Positions 47,897 to 58,852 of a DNA stretch of 64,000 nucleotides are shown piece after piece (position 1 is the first letter of the stretch; each line of letters starts with the position of its first letter). The DNA comes from Desmodesmus armatus. Taxonomy: Eukaryota; Chlorophyta; Chlorophyceae; Sphaeropleales; Scenedesmaceae. Position numbers and translations under genes: made by a program. The stretch lies in contig VIIQ02000703.1 of assembly GCA_007449985.2 (NCBI GenBank), positions 434,001 through 498,000 of the forward strand, in the 5' to 3' direction. The notes beneath the pieces were generated by a model. That model ran no database searches. It was given only the letters and a program-made list of their open reading frames with translations, and was not told where the DNA came from.

Positions 47897-47907
47897 ACAC
47901 AGGCGCA
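47897..47907. repeat. 11-bp target-site duplication, right
   Basis: ACACAGGCGCA directly follows the right terminal repeat and matches 47263-47273 exactly. Confidence 0.9.
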
Positions 47908-48391
47908 ACAAAGGATGCATCCACGTGGATGGTGAGCACACTACATAATCAACCAGCTCCATTCCCCAACAAAAGGGGTAAGAGACAGCAATGCAATGAA
48001 AAAATGCTGCATTTGTTGTGCATCCCAGGGTGCAGGTCTTATCCGTCTTGTCAGCTCGCCACATAGAAACCAGCGTTGCAACCGGTGACGACCCCTGCGC
48101 ACTACGGCCCAGAAAACAACGGTTTGGATTTGCCGCCGTGCTCACAAACCCTTGAGGTTTGCCTCGCATGCGACCACAATCTGATCACCATGCTGCATGG
48201 CCAACACAAGCTGTGATGCAAGCAACCACTACCACATGTATATCCAGATGGGTGGAGCCGCCATGCGCTGCACGGTGCACTATGCTGCTCGCAGGCCCCG
48301 TTAGGCACAGGGCTGCGAACATGCGGCGTGGTACTGCGATCCAAGCAGCAGCAGCCGCAACTGAGGGGTGTCTGGAAGCTGCTGAGCAGCA
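47908..48391. other. Intergenic, 3' flank of PGK
   Basis: 484 bp between the ribozyme element and the PGK stop codon; it should contain the PGK 3' UTR. No clear TGTAA on the minus strand was noted and no other feature is visible. Confidence 0.5.
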
Positions 48392-51251
48392 TCAAGGCGA
48401 CGGCGTCTCAGGCTGCGCTGCCGCTGTTGCTGCTGCTGCAGCTGCCAGTGCCTGAATGCCAGGCAGCAGGGACCCTCGAATCAGCTCCAGGCCTGCGCCC
48501 CCTCCTGTGCTGATGTAGCTGATCTGTGGGGCAGGCTGCAGCTGCTTCAGGGCTGACACACTGTCACCACCTGCTCGACACAGCACACAGCACAGCACAT
48601 AAGGCAGATGACAGATTTTGTCATGCCCACTCCAGTGAAGCAAGAGAGAACTGGAGTGAGATTGGAGTGGTTGGGACCAACACATCCAGGCGCTACTGAT
48701 CTGTTGATGAGCTGGGGGGCAACTTCAAGTGCAGGCATAGAGGCCCCACTGGGGCGACAAGCACATTGTTGCTCAAAGCATGAGTGAGCCATGGAGCACA
48801 ATCGTGGAGGCATCCATTTCATGTGCTGCACCTCTACTGACCACTGACAGATATTGTATCTGAACCGCAAACCTGCTGATACGGCTGATCGAACCCCTCG
48901 GACGCGCCCGCTTCTGTCGCTCAGCCCACTGCTGTTCTCCGCATCCCACCTAAACCCACCTCCAACAACAGTAGATGCGCCCGCTTGTGTCGCCCGCCCC
49001 ATCGCCCTCGCAATGGCATACGTGCCGGCGGCAAAGCCAGGCACCTCAAACCTGCCCATCGGGCCGTTCCAGAAGAGTGTCTTGCAGCCCTGAATGGCGT
49101 CGCTGAACAGCTGCGCTGTCTTGGGACCGATGTCCAAGCCGAAGCAGCCTGCATCACCACCAAAACACACAGGGCATGTCAAGTTGTGATTGGCACTTCT
49201 GTACCACACTTCATCGCAACTGTGCTTTCTTCCATTCCAAGACATTTTACTTCACCTTCCATGACATCTTTACTTCCTTTCAGGCACCGTGCAGCAGACA
49301 ACACTTGCTAGGGCCTACCTTCAGGCACACAGGGGCAGTCGTGGCTGCAGCAGCCCACCACCACAGGCACCGTGCAGCAGCCGACATCATCATCCAGGCT
49401 GCGAGCCACGACCAAGTCTACAGGCAGCACCAGCTGCACCCCACGGTCCTTGGCCAGCTGCCGCATCTTGTTGCAGGGCTGCAGGGGGGGGGGGGCAGGG
49501 TGTCTCTACAATGGAGTAGTGTGCTGTATACTGGGTACATGTATTGTGCAATGTACTGTGTCTGGCAAAATGTGCTGTGTAGTGTACTGCGCAGTGTACT
49601 GTGTACTGTGTACTGCGCAGTGTACTGTATTGCGTAGGGTACTGCGTGGTGTACTGTGTACAGTGCCACTTACCTCAAGCCACTCCTCTTCAATCTGTGT
49701 CCTGCCCACCGCCACACCAGCAGCTGCCAGGAATGTGAATGCCATGCGGCCCCCAATGCACAGCACATCCGCCTTGTGCAGGAGTGAGTGCAGCACCTTG
49801 ATCTTGTCCTTCACTTTGACACCACCAATCACCACACCAAACGGCCTGTGCAGCAGCAGCGAAGGGGGATGCAGCAGGGCATGTCACGCAATGCTGTCCG
49901 GCCTGCCTGACTGCCTTGCAATGGGAGGGCGCTGCTGCCACCAGGATCAAGACCAGCACCACCAACAACAGCACCACGACCACAATCACAATCATCACCG
50001 CAACACGCACCTGTTTGGTGAGTCGCATGTGTTGTGGAGGTAGCGCAGCTCAGCCCGCATCAGCAGGCCTGGGTAGCACGCTGGCATGTACTGCAACACA
50101 CCCTGTAGTGGACACAAGGCGGCAACATGAACAGGTAAAATGAGCAGTTGGCAGTGCATGGGGGGCTGTGGTGTACCAGCTGACAGCATGCAGGGCTGTG
50201 TGTCAATTTCCTAGAGGACTGCTGGTGTTGCATATACAAAGACACAAAGGGCCCAAGACACTGGTGACCGCTGGTAACGGATCCGCTGTCAACGGACAAC
50301 GGTTGACCACGCCCCTCAACTGCAATGCCAACTGCGCTAGTAGCAACATAGTAATAGTCAAGGTGCTGTGGCTGGACCCCATGCACATCACCTCGAACAG
50401 CCATGCTGTTCAGAGTGGCCCCTACCCACCGTGACACTTGCTTGATGCCTGTGGCACACTGCAAAGGCGTCACTGACATATATGTCAGCCAGCGCTGCCA
50501 GCTGCTGTGCGAAGCGAGGTTCGTTGTCCACTTCCCCAGCGTGAAACCGCAGGTTCTCAAGCAGGCATGCCTGGGTGGCACATCGCGTGTGTGCAGCCCC
50601 CAAACACACGAAGGGATCATGGGAGGGAGAGGTCTTAAACACAGATGTAGCAGCTGCAAGGTGCCGTGATGTGCATACACTCAGCATGCAGTAATGGCTG
50701 ATGTTTTCTTAAGGGTCGCAACTGCCGATCATGAAGCTGTCAAAGCATGTGAGTTTGACCCCAGCTGCCATCAAAACATGCTGGAATGTGCACAGCCATG
50801 TTGCCAGCTTCCTTGCACCTCGCAGGAATGTCGTGTGCAAAGTTCGCACCTGTCCTGGTTGCAAGGCATCCACTGCTTGAGCTGCAGCTGGCCCCACACA
50901 GTCTGTTGCCAGGCCTGTGAAGACATCTGCACCCAACTGCGCCTTCAAAAACCCTGCCACAGGCGCCAAACTGAACTCCTCTCGCATCTCATCTAGGCTC
51001 TGCGTGGCTAAATCTGGCCTGCCTAAGTGGCTGCACAACACTATGCGAGCACCCTTTGACAGCAGCAGCTGTAGCGTGGCCAGGATGCTGGTGATCTTGG
51101 TGGCATCTGCAACCTGGTGGTCTGCTGTAAGAGGGACATTCACGTCAACACGATAAAGCACACGCTTGTTGTGCAAGTCAGCATGGCTGAGGTCTGTGGA
51201 ACTGGCCAACAGGCTGGACACACAACTGCTGATTGTGTCCCCTTGGCCCAT
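48392..51251 (-). CDS. Phosphoglycerate kinase, divergent paralogue, seven exons, 444 aa
   Basis: PGK transfers phosphate between 1,3-bisphosphoglycerate and ADP. Exons 51251-50850, 50570-50430, 50102-50011, 49845-49674, 49478-49319, 49148-48960 and 48570-48392 join in phase. Motifs: [68 protein letters not shown] and GGGDSVSAL. No clear transit peptide, so probably cytosolic. Several normally invariant positions differ: the residue matching yeast Arg38 is Lys52 (ADATKI), the triose-site HRAHAS segment reads CHRHQAS, and GGGMAFT reads GGRMAFT. The nucleotide-binding half looks intact. Length is slightly above the usual 390-420. It is head-to-head with a small gene and 1.8 kb from ArsJ, suggesting a link to arsenate handling rather than housekeeping glycolysis; that is inference. 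Confidence 0.93.
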
Positions 51252-51479
51252 GTTGATCGCGACTTGATTGAGGTTGAGCGTGTAGTTTTGTTCGAGAGGT
51301 CGTCCGACCTGAGCAAAAGCTCCAGTGGTTCTCCTTGTAGAATTTTATGCGGATTACGTAAGATTCCCGTCCCGAGAGTGCAGTCGGCGAATATTTCCCC
51401 ACACGTGCAGTGCAGAGCACAGTTGCATGCGATTGGTTGTGTCCCACCATCAGATCCATACAACAAAACAACCCATGCC
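51252..51479. promoter_or_regulatory. Short bidirectional promoter, PGK and small gene
   Basis: 228 bp separate the PGK start (51251, minus) and the small gene start (51480, plus). The stretch is CpG-rich and less G/T-biased than neighbouring intergenic DNA, typical of algal promoters. Both genes are probably co-regulated from it. No element is recognised. Confidence 0.6.
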
Positions 51480-52212
51480 ATGAGTTCCAGCGCCATCTTA
51501 TGCTGCAGTGCACAGCAAACCCCCAGTGGACAGCTGCGGTGCCGCTTTCCTGGAGCAGGAGATGTCCCAGCAACCCTTAGTGGTGACGGCACCACCATCA
51601 GCTGCTGTCCGCCAGTTCAGGTGGTGATTCCAGCAACAACAGCAGCAGCAGCAGCAGCAGCTGTAGCCATTTCGTCGCCAGAGCTCATAATGTCAGACAG
51701 TGCAGAAAAGTGCACAAAGCTCCACAGTGTACATCGAATGAGCAGCGGCCACTTGCTCTACCAGACAGGGCAACAAGTGAAACGGCCAGTGCTGGCCGGT
51801 GGTGATGTGCCACTCACTGTCTGACTGCCCTGTTGGCCTTTGGCCTGTGCAGGTTGACTTGGAGGCATCTTCGTATGCAGTACTCGACTACACAGTCCTA
51901 GACGAACAGGACAACCTTATCTATAGGTCTGACCTGAACAGCAGCGAACCATGCAAGCCCAGGTGCGGCATCCAAGCAGCAACGGTTGCTGTGCAACAAC
52001 GGTTTTTGCCGCAGCCAACTGTTGGTCTGAGCTTATCTTGAGCTATATCGGCTCTTGTCAGCCACGCCAGTATGCAGCAGCTGTGGTGTCAATCAGATTC
52101 TGCTATCAGTCTTGGCCATGTCATCACACTGAAGAAGTTGGGTAGATTCCACATTCCAGAACGCCCAGAGCAGCTCATACACCGCTCCCAGTACAGGTCT
52201 CTGTCAGAGTGA
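51480..52212 (+). CDS. Unrecognised small protein between PGK and ArsJ, three exons, 133 aa
   Basis: Exons 51480-51620, 51853-51962 and 52062-52212 join in phase (0, then 2) from ATG to TGA. The first exon is Ser/Cys-rich (MSSSAILCCSAQQTPSGQL). Exon 2 reads VDLEASSYAVLDYTVLDEQD, then NLIYRSDL. Exon 3 reads SHASMQQLWCQSDSAISLGH, then VITLKKLGRFHIPERPEQLI. There are five Cys, no signal peptide and no membrane segment. Clean phase-compatible junctions argue it is real. I do not recognise the family. Position between PGK and ArsJ, and the shared promoter with PGK, make it a candidate accessory component of the arsenate cluster; a Cys-containing sensor is conceivable but unsupported. Confidence 0.6.
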
Positions 52213-53015
52213 AAGATCCAGGGTTCAAGCCAGGGTTTACTGCAGCTGTTTTTGACGCAAGAGTGGAGTAGCAGCTGTGCCCCACTGCCCCGCCTCCCAG
52301 CTGCTTGCGTGCCCCAGCACACTCATGCTAGCTTGTCGTATCAACTGGCACAGGTGCTGCGATGGTGGGCCTGGATCAGCAGCCAGCGACTGCAAGCAGT
52401 CAGCCAGCAGCTGCCAGCAGGGGTCGTCAGCAGCCCCGCTCATGTCTGCCGGCATGGCCTGCAGCGGCGGCGGTGGCAGCAGCGGTGCCGACGGCGACTG
52501 CGGTGCTGACAAGGACGTTGCTGCTACTGCTGTTGCTGCCAAAGAAGCTGACTTTGGACGGCGCGCAGATGAGACCCGTAAAGAGTAGGTGCCTGCGCTG
52601 AGCTTGGATGTTTGTTTTGTGACTGGAGTGCAGTAGACTTAAAAGTGCAGTAGACACCACTATGGTGTGCAGCAGTGTTGTTTTGAACAGAGCCGCAGCT
52701 GCCTGACTTAGAGTGCTGCTTCCTGCCATTAGCTTGGTGCGCTGCAGTGCTGTTGCTTGCCAGGTTCCAACATGGTCTTGCTGCTGCTGTTCGCCAGCTG
52801 CCACGCCGTCGCGCACTCAATGACATTGGTGCCCCATGAGTTTTGCTGGCTTCCTATGGGGTGTATGTTCACACAGCTAGGGCTGATGGTTGCCAATGTG
52901 GTCATGGTGATGCACTTATCGCAGCAGTGACAGTAGGACACAGTGTGATGGAAGGAGTGTGGCTTGCACATTCCTGATAGCCTCCTGTTAGGGAGACACC
53001 TCAACACATCACAAG
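52213..53015. other. Region between small gene and ArsJ
   Basis: 803 bp that should contain the ArsJ promoter and 5' UTR. A minus-strand open frame at 52237-52542 (PCWQLLADCLQSLAADPGPP) looks protein-like but lacks a convincing ATG context and any partner exon. A plus-strand ATG at 52771 starts a 52-residue hydrophobic frame. Neither is supported as a gene. An upstream ArsJ exon could also lie here. Confidence 0.4.
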
Positions 53016-56000
53016 ATGCCCAGCCTCGGCAGGATGGCCACCAGGGTGCGGTTCTATCTTGTATGTTGGGTCGCTGGTGTGGTCAGGTCTCCTTAGTCTG
53101 TGCTGGTTGCTGCTGCCGCCTGTATCCACGACAGGTACTTGAAGCGAGAGTACTCTGCTCTGAAGCCCTTCGTGATCATCAGCCTCAGCTACCTGCTGTT
53201 CACAACAACGGATGGGGCGGTGAGGTGAGCAACAGTAACTTTTTGGCTGGAATTGGGTTCGGCACCACTGCTTGTGCTTTGATGCTGGTGATGGCATGAA
53301 TAGTGATTGTTGCGCTGGATGTGTTGTATGTGGCTTGAGCCCAAGTGTGCCACAGTGTGTTGTGGCACATGACTGGCACACATCATGTGTGTGCGTATGT
53401 CAAGCTGCAATGTCCAATGTGTAACAGCTCTGCAGGATAGCCTTTTTGCATATGTGATCAGGTTTGTGTGCTGTGTGGCGTGCTGTGCTGTGCTGTGTTA
53501 TGTGTGTGTGCAGGATGATTGTGCTGCTGCATGCGTACCGCCTGGGTTTCACTGCTTGGCAGGTGTCTATCATGTTCACCCTGTATGAGCTGGCGGGGGT
53601 GGTGACTAACCTCCTGGCTGGCCTCATGGGGGCCAAGTGGGGCATAAAATGGACGCTGCTATCAGGTGGGGCGCCGGCACAGGGTGCATTCTGGAACAAA
53701 CATCGGTGTTGCTACGGTTCGGGTACTGTTGTGGGCAGTGCCCTAGGCATGTTCCATTGTGGGGACGTCAAGTTGACCCTGCATTGCAAGGTTCAGGGTT
53801 TAAGGAGGTTGAGGGTTGATCCTCCATTACATGAACACCATGGTGTTTTCACCCGTTCACGCAGGTCTTTCGCTTCAGCTGGCAGGGCTGGGCATGCTAT
53901 TCGGCTGGCAGGAGTCCTGGGCTGAGAACGGCCAGGTGGCAACAGCGATTGCTTTCGTAACAGCGGCACAGATGCTGTGTGGAGTGGCCAAGGACTTGGC
54001 TAAGCTGGGAGGCAAGACAGTCACCAAGCTTGTCACACCAGATGAAAAGGAGGTGTGTTGTGAGGGAGGGGGGGAGGGAAGAGGGTGGTAGGCGCGTGCA
54101 CTGGGGATCAGAACAAGGCTCCAGGGTGCTGGACCAGCAGCGCAGGAACAGTTGCACTTGGCCAAGCGTTCAAGCTTTCCAGCTGTCTGCAGCTGCATCA
54201 GTGCCACATACGCCCCTGCCGCTGCCTTGATGCAGGCTGCTCAGTCGCAATGATTACGTAATCCACTCACTGTTACTATCACTCATTGTCACCGTCACTC
54301 ATCCTTACTGTCCTTGACTGTTGCTGTGTGCCTCAGAGCCGCCTGTTCAAGGTCGTGTCCTTCATCACTGGGTTCAAAAACAGCATGAAGGGTGTGGGCT
54401 ACTTCATAGGCGCAGCATCCCTCATGGTGCACTACTACTTTGCACTGGGCATCCTGGTGCTGCTGATCCTGGCAGCAATGCCCTGGGCTATTGAGGGCCT
54501 GAGCAACCAGCTGGGAAGGTGCGATGCTGTTGCTGCTACGCTTATCCTGTGGTTGATATGTAGATGCATCCTGACTGCCCTGCTGGGTTGAAATGGCTGG
54601 TTGTAGCTCGTGTGTCAACAGACCTGCGTGTTCGCACTTTGCCATGCGCACCGTGTCGTCCATCAGTTGGTGTGAACATGCCTGCTCAGTCCCACTGGTT
54701 TTGAGGCAGCATTTGCTGATGACATTGCCGCTGTGTTGGCATCCATGTGCGTCTGCGTACAGTGGCTGTGGGCGACATAAGCTGTGCAGTGTGTGCAAGG
54801 TGTGTTGAGCTGCACCATTTGACGGTGTGTGGTGGTCTGTTTGCTGCAGGGCGCGCAAGGAGAACATCCAGCTGTCCACACTGTTCAAGCAGCGCTACAA
54901 CGTGAACGTGCTCAGTGCGGCAAGGTTCTTCCTGTTTGGCAGGTAAGAGGCAACGCCAGGATGCGTCAGGCTGCTGCAGTGTATATGCTGAGCGGTGTAA
55001 GCGGTTCCTTCCGGGGTGCTTATGCGATGATTTCTTGCCCCTTGCATGCACCTGCGAACACAACAGCGTGCGCAACATGTGTGTCACCCGGGGGAGGGGC
55101 ACTCACGTGGGTAGTGTGCTTTCACAGCTGGGCGGTACTCTCCACACCTGATGTTTGGGGTAGACTGAACGGGTTGACCATGCTGCGAGGGGACCTGCAA
55201 TAGCACCCTGGGAATGTCACCCAGCCCCCAATGCTGTGCCACCCAACCCCTCCATGCCCTTGGGCTGAGGAGGCAGGTGGGGTTTTTGGGGGAGTATGTT
55301 ACATGGACATTTTCGCCAAACAACAATGGCATTGCCCACCAGGATCGAGCCAGGTGAACCTCATAAGTTGTCTCCCCTGCGGTGGTTTGCACCACCTACA
55401 CCGGGTTGACCAAAGAAGGCAGAACCACCAGAATTGCAGCAAGTGCCAGCCATGCTAGGAACCTATTGTGTGCAGAGATGAGGGCAGGCAACTATACCAG
55501 TGTGGACACAAGAAACAGAACAAAGTCAGTCAAATACCCATAGTAAGGCCAAGCAAGCGTGCTCTGCGCACTTTCATTTTGTACAAAGTGTGTGCCAGGG
55601 CCGACTGTTCGGCATGTTGAAACACAGTAGCAACACAATCTTGGTCACCCAACTGGACTGAAGCCGGGTCAGCAAAGGCTGGGCAGGCGGTGCGCAGATC
55701 ATCATACACGGGACATTCAAGAATGAAGTGCTTTAGATCTTCAACATTTTTGCAGTCTAGCGTGCTGGACACGCACACACCTTCCGCCAGTGCTTCACCA
55801 AAGGGTGTTACTGACCTACTTTCTTGCTGTGTGCTGCACCGCTGCAGTCGTGACATGTGGTTTGAGGTGCCCTTGCCGTTCTTCCTGCGCGATTCCGTCT
55901 ACGGCCTGGGCTGGGAGAGGGTTGCTGTGGGCGCCATGCTGGCGGTGCGGACGGACCCCTACACCAGCGGCATGCACGTCCTGTTCACATACAACTTGGC

Positions 56001-57750
56001 TTTTGCACCTTGCACATCGAGCGCATGTGTGCATGTATCAAATTGATGCATGCATTGTTGGCTGTCCCTGGACAGCTTGGGTCTGAAATCACCCGTGTAG
56101 AATATCACCCACTGCTCTGCTGGGGGGCGGGGGCCAGCGCACCTCCTGTCCTGTAGTGCCAACACAGTTTCCTGCAAGTGGTGTCACACCTGTTGACCAT
56201 GCACATGCTCTATTCTGCTGGTGCTGCTGTGTGGTCAAGGATAGTTACACTACACGTGTGCTTGGTACTGTTTGTGTTGTTGGGGCCAGGGGGGGATTGG
56301 GCATCTCACCTCCTGTCTGCAGCAGCACTGCTTCCTGCCAACGGTGCCGCACCACCGTCGTTGCACCACCAAACTATGCTCTGTTTCATGGTGCTGCTGT
56401 GCAGGGCTTCATCATCCTGTATGGTCAGATTCAGAGCTGGACACCCCAACTGGTGCTGCAACCTCTCAAACAGAGCCCAGCCAACAAGTGAGAATACACT
56501 GCTGCAGGGGTGGTAGTGGGGGGGGGGGATCCTGATGGCGGGGTCTGTCAGTGGGCTGGGCGGCAGCTGTGGCCGCGCTGCTGCCAGCTAGGCTGTCGGC
56601 ACTCGCTGTAGGGCCTGTGAACCTGCTTGCACAGCACAGTGTGTGGAGCTGCAAGCATCCGTCAGCAACCTGAACCTCCATGCAACCGCAAGCAGGCTTC
56701 AAATCCGGTATTCTCCTGACTGACTGGCCTCAGGATTCCAAATATTTGCCAAGAGCTACTCTCACGATTGGGTACCTGACCAAGATGCTTTGTGTTGTGA
56801 CCCCTACCTTACCCTGTTGGGTGACAGCCTGCTGAGCTTGCTGTTCTGACACTGCCTGACCCCCCGCTGTAGGTACGTTGAGCTGTTGTGGAATGGTCTG
56901 CTGGTGCTGGCGCCGACATACCTGGCCATCATGCTGCTGGGCACTCCCATCTTCATCACACACCAGCTGCCAGCCATGACGGGGGTCCTGATCTCAGGCC
57001 TGCTGTTGTACTGCATGCTGTTTGCGGTCAACTCCAGCGTGCACAGCTTCCTGATTGTCAAGTGAGTGGCATGGGTGCTTTTGCGGGCTTTGCTTGTTTG
57101 CAGTGTTGAGCCTGCATCCCACAATGCTGTTGCGTAAGCAACAGTGTTACTTGCAATACCATTGGTGGGCAATGCCATTGTTGTTTGGCGAAAATGTCCA
57201 TGTAACATACTCCCCCATATCATATCTTAATACAGTACATCGCAGCTTCACCCTGCAGTCATGCGAGCAAGCAGGCACGTCTGGAGTTCAGGTCCTCTGA
57301 TGTATACGTGCTGTTTCAATACCAGCTGCTACTTTTTGAACTGTGCATACCTTTGCAACTGCGCTCCGCTACGTCACACAGGGTAAGCCTTGGACCCCTC
57401 TCTTGTGATCTCACGTGCCCTTTTCGCCCTCCATCTGCCAACAAAACCAACCCTTCCGTGTCTCCTGTTGCTGCTGCTGCTGTTGCTGCGCATCCTGCAG
57501 GTATTCTGAGGGTGACAAGGTTGCAATGAACGTTGGGTTCTACTATATGGCCAATGCCATGGGGCGGCTGACGGGCACGCTGGTGTCAGGGGCGCTGTAC
57601 ACGTATGCAGGCGCCAACGTGGTGTACGGGCTAGGGTGGTGCTTTGTCGCGTCTATTGCGTCTGCAGTTGCATCCACTGCGCTCACCACGCTGATCAGGG
57701 ATGATGCAGGGGGCTTGATGTGTGGTAGCAAGCTGACGCTGGTGAGATAG
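53016..57750 (+). CDS. arsJ: ArsJ-type organoarsenical exporter (MFS), ten exons, about 464 aa
   Basis: Membrane permease that exports 1-arseno-3-phosphoglycerate in bacteria, giving arsenate resistance with its partner GAPDH. Exons 53135-53224, 53514-53665, 53865-54052, 54337-54518, 54850-54942, 55848-55944, 56405-56487, 56873-57061 and 57501-57750 join in phase. Diagnostic ArsJ segments: FTTTDGAVRMIVLLHAYRLG, LYELAGVVTNLLAGLMGAKW, MLCGVAKDLAKLGGKTVTKL, FKNSMKGVGYFIGAA, LSAARFFLFGSRDMWFEVPL, FAVNSSVHSFLI and GDKVAMNVGFYYMANAMGRL. About ten to twelve hydrophobic segments are visible. The 5' end is uncertain: ATG 53016 (MPSLGRMATRVRFYL) fits only with a 48-bp intron (53087-53134), so a different first exon is possible. 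A LINE fragment sits in the intron before exon 55848. Transporter identity is secure by sequence pattern; substrate in this organism is inferred. Confidence 0.92.
55290..55856 (-). mobile_element. 5'-truncated LINE (non-LTR retrotransposon) fragment in ArsJ intron
   Basis: Minus-strand frame 55856-55530 reads the C-terminus of a LINE polyprotein, with the zinc-knuckle-like pattern LDCKNVEDLKHFILECPVYD and then VATVFQHAEQSALAHTLYKM. It is followed (minus sense) by a 3' UTR tail at 55477-55290 shared with other copies in the window. The 5' part is missing. It is antisense to ArsJ and enlarges that intron to about 900 bp. No clear target-site duplication was identified. Confidence 0.8.
57163..57216 (+). 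mobile_element. Inverted LINE 3'-tail fragment in ArsJ intron
   Basis: Reverse complement of the tail repeat at 55290-55345: TGGTGGGCAATGCCATTGTT, then TTTGGCGAAAATGTCCATG. It lies in the last ArsJ intron, in the opposite orientation to the copy in the earlier intron. Confidence 0.8.
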
Positions 57751-58218
57751 CCATGCGTGCGCATGCATATGCATGGCTGGCTGGCTGGCCAGGTGGCACT
57801 GCATGTGTGTGGGAAGTTAGGGAAAGTGTGCGGACCACTGGCGGACCTAAGCGGACCCTTAGGCAATGACCGGTGCGGACCTGTGCGGACTCCCTGCCCC
57901 CACCATGACTGGCTCATGCCTTAGCACCCCCTCCTCAATGCCCTCACACCCCCCCAGTGCTGGACTGCATTTGGCCGCTCACAGCAGACAGTCACCCAGT
58001 AACCTGACGTGGCACCAAAGCACAAGCAATGATATATGCAGCGCGTTCGATCATTAATTTACAACAGAAACAATACTGCAACTGGTAAGGGGCTATGCGG
58101 ACGCATAACATCAACGACTGAAGGGTCGATCAAACTCGGTGATCACAACAACAACTTCAAGATCAGCCAACGACCAACTTGCACCACAACCTGGCATCTT
58201 GCGCCCCCAAAACAATTA
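57751..58218. other. Short convergent intergenic region
   Basis: 468 bp between the ArsJ stop and the end of the minus-strand Crypton-like gene. It should contain both 3' UTRs. A GCGGACC motif recurs four times near 57830-57885. Nothing else is seen. Confidence 0.5.
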
Positions 58219-58817
58219 TTAACAACGTGTTGCCGGCCCACAACCCCTGCTCCTTTGGTTGGCCCTGCCAGCCCTGCTGCCAGCCCTGGCCCTCGCCCGC
58301 GGCGGCTGCTGCTCCTGTGCCTTCCCTGCTGCCCCCTCCTCCCCCTGCACCTGCTGCCGGCGCCGCTTGGGCCTGCCGGGCCGTGCAGCACCAGCAGCTG
58401 CAGCTGCCTGGCCAGCAGCTGTCAGGCCGCTGCTGCTGTCACTCTCTGCTGCCACCTTGGTGCCCTTCTTCTTGAGGTACTTGGTGAAGTAAGCCGAGGG
58501 CTTCATCTTGTACTCCAAGTCCAGCGCTGCTGCTGCATCTGCGTAGCTGGCGATGTCATCGGCACTGTGTGCTGCTGTCAGCTGCTTGGCCCTGCCCTTC
58601 ACAACTCCCCAGAGCATCCTGTGGTCGCTCCAGCGGCGCTTGTCACACCCCTTGCGCCAGCTGGAGCCTACCTTCTCAAGCTCTATCCGTGTCTGGCTGT
58701 AGCCGGGGGCCTGCTCATCAGTGTACCAGCTGGTGTACTGCCGGAAGGTGGAGAAGGCGCTCATTGCAGGCACAGGGCCAGGCTCAGCCACGCTGCTCTC
58801 GCCCCCAGCTGCGTCCC

Positions 58818-58852
<35 letters not shown>

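Noticed and set aside
52237..52542. Minus-strand protein-like frame between the small gene and ArsJ
   Set aside because: No ATG in a good position, no phase-compatible partner exon and strong low-complexity bias at its start.
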